12,743 nucleotides of DNA from UBA1189 sp045647345 (GTDB lineage Bacteria > Bacteroidota > Bacteroidia > Bacteroidales > Bacteroidaceae). Positions 1-6,561 of this stretch are shown piece after piece; position 1 is the stretch's first letter, and the number at the start of each line of letters is the position of its first letter. The position numbers and the translations under genes were made by a program. The DNA lies in NCBI GenBank assembly GCA_045647345.1, contig JAZRMG010000124.1:1-12743 (forward strand). Reading direction: 5' to 3'. The notes below the pieces were generated by a model. That model saw only the letters and a list, made by a program, of their open reading frames with translations, was not told the DNA's origin and did not search any database.

Positions 1-44
1 CCCTGGTACGCTGGTCTATGGGAAGCGTGGCGGAATCTGTTGCT

Positions 45-77
45 GCAAAGTTAGTACAAGATGACTGAAAAAACAAA
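45..77 (-). promoter_or_regulatory. Bacteroidetes-type promoter firing left, out of the window
   Basis: Read on the minus strand, TTTG (74-77) is followed after exactly 20 nt by TAACTTTGC (45-53). This matches the Bacteroidetes primary sigma factor consensus (-33 TTTG, 19-21 nt, -7 TAnnTTTG) at every defined base. The predicted start is near position 38. No ATG occurs on the minus strand between there and position 1, so the gene it drives must begin beyond the left edge. Confidence 0.65.
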
Positions 78-351
78 TTCTAGCGAGCAAATAACAGAAA
101 AAGTTATGAATCTGTTCGAAATTATGATGAGGAACGGCTAATGGTGAAGGGAAACGTGAGACATAAATAAAACACTTTGCGTGAGGCGTGAGACATAAAT
201 ATTTATGGTAATTCACGGGACATTTACGGCAATTTATGTTTATTATTTAACACGAATGATCACGAATGGACCCGTAAATGGCCGTAAATAATATTCAGTT
301 GAAACCTCAGAGCCAAACTCTGTGCTGCGGCGTGAAATAATAAAGACATTA
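78..351. repeat. AT-rich gene-free stretch with short direct and inverted repeats
   Basis: I find no credible gene here. There is a 15-nt direct repeat CGTGAGACATAAATA at 155-169 and 187-201. ATTTACGGC (222-230) has its reverse complement at 281-289, and CATTTACGG (221-229) has its reverse complement at 272-280, so a stem around a loop of about 40-50 nt is possible. CACGAATG occurs twice (251-258 and 261-268). I see no TAnnTTTG box on either strand. It may be a decayed mobile or repetitive sequence; a small RNA cannot be excluded. Confidence 0.4.
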
Positions 352-438
352 GGTTACAAAAGTTCATAAATCGGTTGGCGGTGGCAGAGGATCTCTTCGA
401 ATTTCACAAGGCGTTTGTCCTAAAAAAGTTGACAGATG

Positions 439-523
439 GGGCAGTACTGACGTGCCAGTACTGCAATACCGAGCCTCCGGTATTCGAGTACTGGAGGCTC
501 GGTACTGAAAATTCGCACTGCCC
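439..523. repeat. Nested cruciform-type palindrome inside the inverted-repeat element
   Basis: TACCGAGCCTCC (467-478) pairs perfectly with GGAGGCTCGGTA (493-504). The stem can continue through G479-T492 and GTA/TAC (480-482 with 489-491) to a 6-nt loop. An outer stem GGGCAGT (439-445) with ACTGCCC (517-523) encloses it, and the palindrome CAGTACTG occurs twice on the left arm (442-449 and 456-463). A T-rich run follows at 525-530, so on the + strand this could act as a terminator. Confidence 0.6.
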
Positions 524-613
524 ATTTTTTGTGTTTTGTCTGCTTGGTGTGGTATTCTTACATAGCGCCCTTACTCCGCGCTTTGCTTGGCACTCCCTCC
601 CGGCTTCGCCGTA

Positions 614-630
614 CTCCCTCTCGGAGGGAG
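614..630. repeat. Small hairpin near the right end of the element
   Basis: CTCCCTC (614-620) and GAGGGAG (624-630) form a 7-bp stem closed by TCG. It lies just inside the right 36-bp repeat and has no following T-run, so it looks like a structural part of the element more than a terminator. Confidence 0.5.
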
Positions 631-758
631 AGTTAGAGCTGCCACCGCCAACCGATTTATGAACTTTTGTAACCATACGAAGCCGTACAATTTTCAACTT
701 TGAGCTTCTAATCCCTTATTTTTTCATCATAATGGGAAGGAAAATGGATTTTTTTGCC

Positions 759-767
759 TAAGTTTGT
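759..767 (+). promoter_or_regulatory. Candidate -7 box for the outer-membrane protein / GH2 run
   Basis: TAAGTTTGT matches the Bacteroidetes -7 consensus TAnnTTTG. It sits 45 nt before the ATG at 812 and would give a leader of roughly 40 nt. No TTTG lies at the expected -33 spacing (the region reads GGGAAGG), so the promoter is weak or helped by a regulator. It lies 84 bp downstream of the inverted-repeat element. Confidence 0.4.
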
Positions 768-811
768 CGTAGAATTTAACACTATGACATTAACGTAAAC
801 ATAAAAAGACT

Positions 812-2125
812 ATGAAACGTATCCTATTCGGTTTGCTGATGGGAGCCGCCACACTCGGCCTCTCAGCCCAAGAGAGCACTAAGAACGAAATCGTCAAGCA
901 GGGGTGGAACTTCGGCCCTCTGCCCGTAGTGGGCTGGGACAGCGACCTGGGCTTCCAGTACGGTGCCTGTGTGGACATCTTCAACTATGGCGACGGCACC
1001 AACTACCCTTCGTATAACTATAAGGTGAACCTCGAGGCATCGACCTACACGGGTGGCTCGTCGCTGCTGCGCTGCTATGGCGACTTCAAGACCCTCATCC
1101 CCGATGGTAAGCTGTTCTTCGACTGCACCTACTTCAATGCCAAGAAGTTCGACTTCTACGGCTTCAACGGCTATGCATCGCCCTACTTCGGCCCCAGCTT
1201 CGGGCACAACGAGGGCGAGAAGTCTGAGTTCTACTGGATGCGCCGCAACCAGTTCCGCCTCGTCACCAGCGTGCAGCGCCGCATCACGGGCAACCTGCAC
1301 TGGGCCGCAGGCTTCGGCTACTACAACATCGTGACGGGCAACGTCAACCTCGAGGGTTATGACGGCAATGCCACCCTCTACCAAATGTACCGCGTAGCGG
1401 GCCTTATCCGCGACAACGAAGCCAACGGCGGTAATGTGCTGCAGCTCAAGGCTGGACTCGTGTATGACACCCGCGACCACGACAGCGACCCCACACGTGG
1501 TGTGAACATCGAGGCTACCCTCGTAGGCGCCCCCGACATCATCGACCGCAAGGGCTACAGCAACCTGGGCTTCACCTTCGTGGGTAGCCAGTATGTGCCT
1601 GTATGGAAAGACAAGCTTACCTTTGCCTACCGTCTCGGCATACAGACCAAGCTCGCGGGCGAGATACCCTACTACTTCATCAACAACCTCAACACCCTCT
1701 TCTTCCGCAAGGTGTATACCGAAGGTCTTGGTGGCAATGCCTCGGTGCGCGGTATCAACCGCAACGGCGTAGTGGGTAATGGTATGGCATGGCTCAACAC
1801 AGAGTTTCGCTGGCGCATCGTGAACTTCCGCGCCATCAACCAGAACTTCCACATCGCCCTGAACCCCTTCTTCGACATGGGACAGGTGATACAGCCCTAC
1901 CGCCTCGACAAGCAGAAGGCAGCCTACATGGCTGCGGGCGGTGCGCTCAACCCGCTCAACCCCTTCTACTCGGGCAACGAGGAGAAGGTGCACATGACCG
2001 CAGGCTGCGGCCTGAAGATCGTGATGAACCGCAACTTCGTGATCTCGGTAGAGATGGCCCGCGCCCTCGACAATCGCGACGGACAGAAGTTGTGGAACAA
2101 CATCGGATTTAACTACCTCTTCTAA
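812..2125 (+). CDS. Omp85/BamA-type outer-membrane beta-barrel protein, no POTRA domain
   Basis: This 437-residue protein has a signal peptide (residues 1-19, cleavage expected at LSA/Q). The rest alternates aromatic and polar residues as an outer-membrane barrel does and ends in the typical C-terminal Phe. Two stretches point to the Omp85 / bacterial surface antigen family: DTRDHDSDPTRG (219-230) and a VRG loop-6 motif (312-314) in GGNASVRGINRNG. BamA and TamA proteins normally carry N-terminal POTRA repeats; here only about 25 residues precede the first apparent strand, so this is a lone barrel. The ATG is preceded by an A-rich leader (ATAAAAAGACT), usual in this phylum. It lies 38 bp upstream of the GH2 gene and is probably co-transcribed with it. 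Its role (passage, insertion or display at the surface) cannot be read from sequence, and the family assignment is firmer than any function. Confidence 0.8.
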   Translation: MKRILFGLLMGAATLGLSAQESTKNEIVKQGWNFGPLPVVGWDSDLGFQYGACVDIFNYGDGTNYPSYNYKVNLEASTYTGGSSLLRCYGDFKTLIPDGKLFFDCTYFNAKKFDFYGFNGYASPYFGPSFGHNEGEKSEFYWMRRNQFRLVTSVQRRITGNLHWAAGFGYYNIVTGNVNLEGYDGNATLYQMYRVAGLIRDNEANGGNVLQLKAGLVYDTRDHDSDPTRGVNIEATLVGAPDIIDRKGYSNLGFTFVGSQYVPVWKDKLTFAYRLGIQTKLAGEIPYYFINNLNTLFFRKVYTEGLGGNASVRGINRNGVVGNGMAWLNTEFRWRIVNFRAINQNFHIALNPFFDMGQVIQPYRLDKQKAAYMAAGGALNPLNPFYSGNEEKVHMTAGCGLKIVMNRNFVISVEMARALDNRDGQKLWNNIGFNYLF

Positions 2126-2163
2126 AGAATCTAAAAGAAACACTTTAACACACACGACACATC

Positions 2164-4674
2164 ATGAGACGCTTCTTATATGTCCTATTGACAGCCATGC
2201 TGTGCACTGCCACGATGGCCAACCACCGCCACACCCAGACCCTCAAGAAGGGCTGGAAGTTTACCCGCACCGACGATGCCGCAGCATCGGCCGTCAGCTA
2301 CGACGACAGCCAATGGCAATCGGTGACCGTGCCGCACGACTGGGCCATCTATGGGCCTTTCGATGCCAACAACGACCGCCAGCAGGTGGCCATCGAGCAG
2401 GACGGACAGAAGGAGGCCATGGCTCATGCCGGCCGCACGGGCGGACTCCCCTTCATAGGACCCGGCTGGTATCGCCTGCAGTTCGAGGCTCCCGAATTTA
2501 CTGAGGGACGCCGCGCCACACTGCTCTTCGACGGTGCCATGAGCCATGCCCGCGTATGGGTCAACGGGCATGAGGTGGGCTACTGGCCCTACGGCTACAA
2601 CGCCTTCCATTTCGACATCACTCCCTACATGAAGGTGGGCGAAACAAACACCCTGGCCGTGCGCCTCGAGAACTACGAGGAGAGCTCGCGATGGTATCCC
2701 GGTGCGGGACTCTACCGCAACGTGCACCTCATCGTGACCGACGAGGTGGCTGTAAGGATGTGGGGTACCTACATCACCACCCCCGTGGTGCGCGACGGAT
2801 TTGCCAAGGTGTGCGTACAGACAGAGCTCGACATGCCCCAGGGCATTGCGGCTGAAGACATCACCATCCGCACCGAGCTGATCTCGCCCGAGGGCCTACA
2901 CGTAGCTCGCGGAGAGAGGGCGCTGACCCGCTTTGACGAGGGGGTAGCAGGACAGGAGCTCATCGTGGAGCAGCCGCTGCTGTGGAGCCCCGAAACGCCG
3001 CACCTCTACAAAGCCGTGACGACGGTGATGAACAGGTCGGAGATTACCGACGTCTATGAAACGACCTTCGGCATACGCACCATCGAGGTTGTCCCCGACA
3101 GGGGCTTCTACCTCAACGGGCAGCATGTCGTATTCAAAGGTACCTGCAACCACCACGACAACGGACCCTTAGGGGCTGTGGTGAACACCACTGCCGTGCG
3201 CCGCAAGGTGCGCCTGCTCAAGGAGATGGGCAGCAACGCCTACCGCACATCGCACAACATGCCCGAGCCTGAGCTGGTGGAGGCCTGCAACGAGATGGGT
3301 ATGATGGTGATGGCCGAGAGCTTCGACGAATGGAAACGCTCCAAGGTGAAGAACGGCTACAACCGCGAGTTCGGCGAGTGGATAGAGAAGGACATCGTAA
3401 ACCTCGTGCGCCGCTACCGCAACGACCCCTCCGTAGTGATGTGGTGCACGGGCAATGAGGTACCCGACCAAGGGACGGGCGACGGCATCAAGGTGTGCCG
3501 CATGATACAGGATATCTTCCACCGCGAAGACCCCACACGTCCCTGCACCGTGGGCATGGACCGCGTAGACATCACACTCAAGAACGGATTTGCCCACATA
3601 CTCGACGTGCCTGGACTCAACTACCGCAGCCACAAGGTGCAGGAGGCCTACAAGCGCCTGCCACAACAGGTGGTGCTCGGCAGCGAGACGGCCTCGACCG
3701 TAAGCTCACGCGGCGTGTATAAGTTTCCCGTAGAGCGACGCTCGATGGCGATGTACGATGACCACCAGTCGTCGTCATACGACCTCGAACACTGCAACTG
3801 GAGCGACCTGCCGGAAGATAACTTCATCCTCTACGAAGACCTGCCCTATGGCATGGGAGAATTTGTATGGACAGGATTCGACTACCTGGGCGAACCGACC
3901 CCCTACTACACCAACTGGCCCAGCCACTCGTCGCTCTTCGGCATCATTGACCTCGCAGGCCTGCCCAAAGACCGCTACTGGCTATACCGCAGCCACTGGA
4001 ACAAAGAGGAGCATACGCTACACATCTTGCCTCACTGGAACTGGGAAGGACGCGAAGGAGAGGTGACGCCCGTATTTGTATATAGCGACTACCCTACCGT
4101 GGAGCTCTTTATCAATGGAGTGAGCCAGGGCAAACGCACAAAGGACCTCACCGTGAAGATTGACGATACAGAAAACGACGAGAGCCGCAAGGCACTGGCG
4201 CGACAGCAGCGCTACCGCCACATGTGGATGGACACCAGATATGAGCCTGGCACCCTGCGTGCCGTGGCTTACGATGCTGAAGGCAACGCATGCATGGAAA
4301 CCGAGGTGCACACGGCTGGCAAGCCCTATGCCATAGAGCTGGTGGCCGAAGAGAACAGGGCGCTCGTAGCCGGCACTGAGGACCTGGCCTACGTCACCGT
4401 GCGCATCGTCGACAAGCAGGGACGCCTCTGCCCCAATGCGCAGCACAAAGTGAGCTTCACCGTCAAGGGGGCGGGCCACTACCGGGCTGGCGCCAATGGA
4501 GACCCGACCAATCTCGAAGCCTTCCACCTGCCGCAGATGCATGTCTTCAATGGCATGATGACTGCCATCGTAGAGGAGCAGGGCAAAGCGGGAACCATCA
4601 CGCTCACAGCCCATGCCAAGGGACTGAAATCGGGAAAGCTGGTGATAAAGGTAGCTGACAACAATGCTTTATAG
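2164..4674 (+). CDS. Secreted glycoside hydrolase family 2 (beta-galactosidase-like) with DUF4982-type C-terminus
   Basis: This 836-residue enzyme probably cleaves beta-linked glycosides, likely galactosides, by the retaining mechanism of family GH2. A signal peptide (about 1-19, ending TMA) sends it to the periplasm or beyond. Domains in order: jelly-roll sugar-binding domain (about 25-190, with PHDW at 57-60 and GWYR at 101-104), Ig-like domain (about 195-305), catalytic TIM barrel (about 308-600), DUF4982-like domain (about 620-700) and a final Ig-like domain (about 720-830). The acid/base is E432 in WCTGNEV and the nucleophile is E508 in VLGSETAS; both are present, so it should be active. 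The segment around 63-100 (GPFDANN to TGGLPF) is typical of Bacteroidetes GH2 enzymes. It sits between the barrel gene (38 bp) and the dehydrogenase-like gene (33 bp). No susC/susD pair is nearby. Exact substrate is unknown. Confidence 0.9.
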   Translation: MRRFLYVLLTAMLCTATMANHRHTQTLKKGWKFTRTDDAAASAVSYDDSQWQSVTVPHDWAIYGPFDANNDRQQVAIEQDGQKEAMAHAGRTGGLPFIGPGWYRLQFEAPEFTEGRRATLLFDGAMSHARVWVNGHEVGYWPYGYNAFHFDITPYMKVGETNTLAVRLENYEESSRWYPGAGLYRNVHLIVTDEVAVRMWGTYITTPVVRDGFAKVCVQTELDMPQGIAAEDITIRTELISPEGLHVARGERALTRFDEGVAGQELIVEQPLLWSPETPHLYKAVTTVMNRSEITDVYETTFGIRTIEVVPDRGFYLNGQHVVFKGTCNHHDNGPLGAVVNTTAVRRKVRLLKEMGSNAYRTSHNMPEPELVEACNEMGMMVMAESFDEWKRSKVKNGYNREFGEWIEKDIVNLVRRYRNDPSVVMWCTGNEVPDQGTGDGIKVCRMIQDIFHREDPTRPCTVGMDRVDITLKNGFAHILDVPGLNYRSHKVQEAYKRLPQQVVLGSETASTVSSRGVYKFPVERRSMAMYDDHQSSSYDLEHCNWSDLPEDNFILYEDLPYGMGEFVWTGFDYLGEPTPYYTNWPSHSSLFGIIDLAGLPKDRYWLYRSHWNKEEHTLHILPHWNWEGREGEVTPVFVYSDYPTVELFINGVSQGKRTKDLTVKIDDTENDESRKALARQQRYRHMWMDTRYEPGTLRAVAYDAEGNACMETEVHTAGKPYAIELVAEENRALVAGTEDLAYVTVRIVDKQGRLCPNAQHKVSFTVKGAGHYRAGANGDPTNLEAFHLPQMHVFNGMMTAIVEEQGKAGTITLTAHAKGLKSGKLVIKVADNNAL

Positions 4675-4707
4675 GAGAGAGAGGCATCAGTAGACTATAT
4701 ATATAAT

Positions 4708-5496
4708 ATGGAGAAAAAGAGATTGGCCATTGTGGGCTGCGGCAAGCTGGGAGGCATTGTCGCCAATGCGGTATCGGACGGGATACTGGCGGAGTACGAA
4801 CTTATCGGGGTGTACTCCCGTACACGGAGCAAAGCCGAGGCTTTAGCCATGCAGATGCCACAGCCACCCAGGGTATGTGACAGCATAGAGGAGCTACTGG
4901 CTCTGAGACCTGACTATGTGGTGGAGGCAGCTGCACCTGCTGCCATGCGTGAGCTGGCACTGCCCGCCCTGCGCGGCGGGGCCTCTGTGGTGACGCTCTC
5001 GATCGGGGCCTTTGCCGATGATGCCTTCTACGACGAGGTGATGCGCACAGCCAAGCAACACGGCACACACGTATACGTGGTATCAGGAGCGACAGGCGGA
5101 TTCGATGTGTTGCAAACAGCGACACTAATGGGTGGCGCGACAGCACGCTTCTTCAACGAAAAAGGACCCAACGCCTTGCGCGGCACGGCAGTATATGACG
5201 ATGCCTTGCAGACGGAGCAACGCATGGTCTTTGCCGGCACTGCCAAAGAGGCTATCGCCCTGTTTCCGACAAAGGTGAACGTCACGGTGGCAGCGTCACG
5301 CGCATCAGTGGGGCCTGAGAACATGCATGTGACGATGCAGTCGACACCTGACTTCGTGGGCGACACACAACGTGTGGAGATCAGGAACGAGCAGGTTCAT
5401 GCTGTCATCGACGTGTATAGTGCAACCTCTGAGATTGCGGGATGGTCGGTGGTGAGTACACTACTCAACATCGCCTCGCCGATCGTGTTCATTTGA
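4708..5496 (+). CDS. Aspartate-dehydrogenase-like (NadX / DUF108 family) oxidoreductase
   Basis: This 262-residue cytoplasmic protein has an N-terminal Rossmann fold with the nucleotide loop GCGKLG (10-15). It then shows family landmarks: VEAA (72-75), SIGAF (98-102), SGATGGFD (126-133) and FPTKVNVTVAA (186-196). These match L-aspartate dehydrogenase (NadX), which makes iminoaspartate for NAD synthesis. The C-terminal part departs from the family. Where NadX proteins have a catalytic His in an N-x-HEI context, this protein has QRVEI (221-225), with Val223 in the His position, and the usual ending around NP-x-TS is replaced by TLLNIASPIVFI. No nadA or nadC lies nearby; it follows the GH2 gene by 33 bp. 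Either it acts on another substrate or it is a non-catalytic relative. The start is the only good ATG, after an AT-rich leader. Confidence 0.72.
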   Translation: MEKKRLAIVGCGKLGGIVANAVSDGILAEYELIGVYSRTRSKAEALAMQMPQPPRVCDSIEELLALRPDYVVEAAAPAAMRELALPALRGGASVVTLSIGAFADDAFYDEVMRTAKQHGTHVYVVSGATGGFDVLQTATLMGGATARFFNEKGPNALRGTAVYDDALQTEQRMVFAGTAKEAIALFPTKVNVTVAASRASVGPENMHVTMQSTPDFVGDTQRVEIRNEQVHAVIDVYSATSEIAGWSVVSTLLNIASPIVFI

Positions 5497-5502
5497 AGAT
5501 AA

Positions 5503-5511
5503 GGGGGGGGG
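5503..5511 (+). repeat. Run of nine G after the dehydrogenase-like gene
   Basis: Nine consecutive G begin 7 nt after the stop codon at 5494-5496. The run lies outside the reading frame, so length changes would not alter the protein. It is a site prone to slippage or sequencing error. Confidence 0.7.
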
Positions 5512-5560
5512 AGGTAGAAGGAGATAAAGGGAGTTAGAAGGAGATAAAGGGAGATAAAGG
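5511..5560 (+). repeat. Five tandem 10-bp repeats, GAGnTAnAnG type
   Basis: Five adjoining 10-mers: GAGGTAGAAG, GAGATAAAGG, GAGTTAGAAG, GAGATAAAGG, GAGATAAAGG. The last runs straight into the left arm of the large hairpin. Reverse-complement relatives occur on the other side of the hairpin (5597-5604 and 5635-5661), so the whole region forms a loose palindrome of about 150 bp. Confidence 0.75.
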
Positions 5561-5604
5561 CCAATAGTTTTTTCGCGCGTAAAAGCTATTGGCCTTTATC
5601 TCCC
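5549..5604. terminator. Large hairpin between convergent genes, likely bidirectional terminator
   Basis: A perfect 19-bp stem (5549-5567 with 5586-5604; core AAAGGCCAATAG / CTATTGGCCTTT) continues through a G-T pair and four A-T pairs to an 8-nt loop, TCGCGCGT. It lies between the stop codons of two converging genes, where a shared terminator is expected. There is no outer T-run in either direction, so termination would depend on the stem itself. The stem is larger than most terminators and may belong to a repeat family. Confidence 0.65.
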
Positions 5605-5634
5605 CTACGAAGCGTAAGCGGAGTACTATCTCCC

Positions 5635-5661
5635 TTTAACTCCTTTAACTCCTTTAACTCC
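5635..5661. repeat. Three tandem 9-bp repeats TTTAACTCC touching a stop codon
   Basis: TTTAACTCC occurs three times head to tail (5635-5643, 5644-5652, 5653-5661). The last base is part of the minus-strand stop codon (5661-5663) of the dehydrogenase-like gene. On the minus strand the unit reads GGAGTTAAA, related to the 10-mers at 5511-5560. Confidence 0.75.
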
Positions 5662-6554
5662 TAAGAGTTAATATACCCCTTAATATTGTCCAGGACCTTT
5701 GCGCTCAACCGGTCGAAAGCCTGTCGGGTGCGTCCTGTAGACACTCTCATGCAGCGCACCTTAGGGTGCTGCAGCAGATGGGTACCTCCCAAAGCACCTA
5801 CGGTATCGCAATAGAGGCGGTTGTCACCGCTATCCAGCCAACGAAGCAGCGCATCCTCATCCCAAGCGGGAGACAAGCCGGTATTGAAGAGCACCTTATG
5901 CTGCCCCAAATGGTGCAGCTCTGCCTCGTGAAGCAATACGGTGTTCTTATTGAGGCAACAAAAGACCACATCGCTCCACCCCATCAGCTCGGCGAGAGGC
6001 ATATAGCGGTACCCTTTGGCTGTAGCATCGGCTTTCTCGCTACGGGCAAAGTAAGCAATATCGGCACCAAAGAAACGCATGGCATCAGCAATCATACCTC
6101 CTGACTTGCCTAAACCGACGATACCGACCTTGAGACCTGTAATCTCACGGGGCATACCCTCCCAAGGGGCTTCGCCAAATCCATGGAGCAGGCGAACAAG
6201 CTCGCTCACGACATACTCGACAACGCCTTCGTCACCATAGTCACGTATGCCCGTCACAGTGATACCATGTGCCTGCGCATAGTGAATATCGACATTGGCA
6301 CTCTCGGGCGAATAAAGCGAGCAGCACATGCCGATGTACTGCACATGAGGACATTGCGCCATGATAGCGGCAGTCAACGTCGACGTATAACTCAACAATA
6401 CGGCATCGGCATCGCCTATACGACTGACAATGTCGGCATCAGTGGAAGGGATATCGGCATACAGCACTACCTCACGGGCATATTGATGCAACTCCTTTTC
6501 TGCTGCGGGTATCAGACTGACGGGTTCTATAGCGACTAATTTACGAAATAGCAT
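5661..6554 (-). CDS. Degenerate D-2-hydroxyacid-dehydrogenase-like NAD(P)-binding protein
   Basis: This 297-residue cytoplasmic protein has the layout of the D-2-hydroxyacid dehydrogenase family: a split N-terminal domain and a central Rossmann domain with GLGKSG (147-152). R171-S172, after the second strand, would suit NADP. The catalytic set of the family (Arg, Glu, His) seems absent. The usual NTARGxxVDExAL reads NTGLSPAWDEDAL (224-236), with Leu227 for Arg. The usual TPHIAG reads MRVSTG (269-274), with Val271 for His. The Glu segment reads CDTVGALGG. Lactate- or glycerate-type chemistry is therefore doubtful; a different substrate or a sensing or structural role is possible. I chose the ATG at 6554, 7 nt after the upstream GH2 stop. 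An ATG at 6590 would add 12 unfamily-like residues and overlap that gene by 29 nt. It is the last gene of the leftward run. Confidence 0.75.
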   Translation of the reverse strand: MLFRKLVAIEPVSLIPAAEKELHQYAREVVLYADIPSTDADIVSRIGDADAVLLSYTSTLTAAIMAQCPHVQYIGMCCSLYSPESANVDIHYAQAHGITVTGIRDYGDEGVVEYVVSELVRLLHGFGEAPWEGMPREITGLKVGIVGLGKSGGMIADAMRFFGADIAYFARSEKADATAKGYRYMPLAELMGWSDVVFCCLNKNTVLLHEAELHHLGQHKVLFNTGLSPAWDEDALLRWLDSGDNRLYCDTVGALGGTHLLQHPKVRCMRVSTGRTRQAFDRLSAKVLDNIKGYINS

Positions 6555-6561
6555 ATCGATA

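Larger units (their letters stand above)
352..674. repeat. 323-bp element with perfect 36-bp terminal inverted repeats
   Basis: The left end (352-387, starting GGTTACAAAAGTTC) is the exact reverse complement of the right end (639-674, ending GAACTTTTGTAACC). The match is 36 of 36 bases and stops abruptly on both sides. The 251-bp interior carries a large nested palindrome and a smaller hairpin but no convincing gene; the two overlapping ORFs across it are built from the repeat itself. I see no clear target-site duplication (flanks CATTA and ATACG). This form fits either a MITE-like non-autonomous transposable element or a DNA segment invertible by a recombinase encoded elsewhere. It ends 138 bp before the outer-membrane protein gene. 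Confidence 0.75.

Noticed and set aside
16..216. 66-codon minus-strand ORF at the left end
   Set aside because: It runs through the strong leftward promoter at 45-77 and has no leader or recognisable protein features.
349..677. Target-site duplication around the 36-bp inverted repeats
   Set aside because: Flanks CATTA and ATACG share no convincing direct repeat, so recent transposition is not shown.
375..697. Two overlapping ORFs (95 and 97 codons) on opposite strands in the inverted-repeat element
   Set aside because: They begin or end inside the 36-bp repeats, mirror one another and resemble no protein I know; one needs a TTG start. They are not a transposase or recombinase.
863..2155. 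430-codon open frame antisense to the outer-membrane barrel gene
   Set aside because: It is full of Val, Ala, Glu and His in no recognisable domain order, as expected from reverse-reading GC-rich codons. The sense frame has a signal peptide and family motifs.
5511..5661. CRISPR array
   Set aside because: Units are 9-10 bp, directly tandem, with no spacers, and no cas gene is present.
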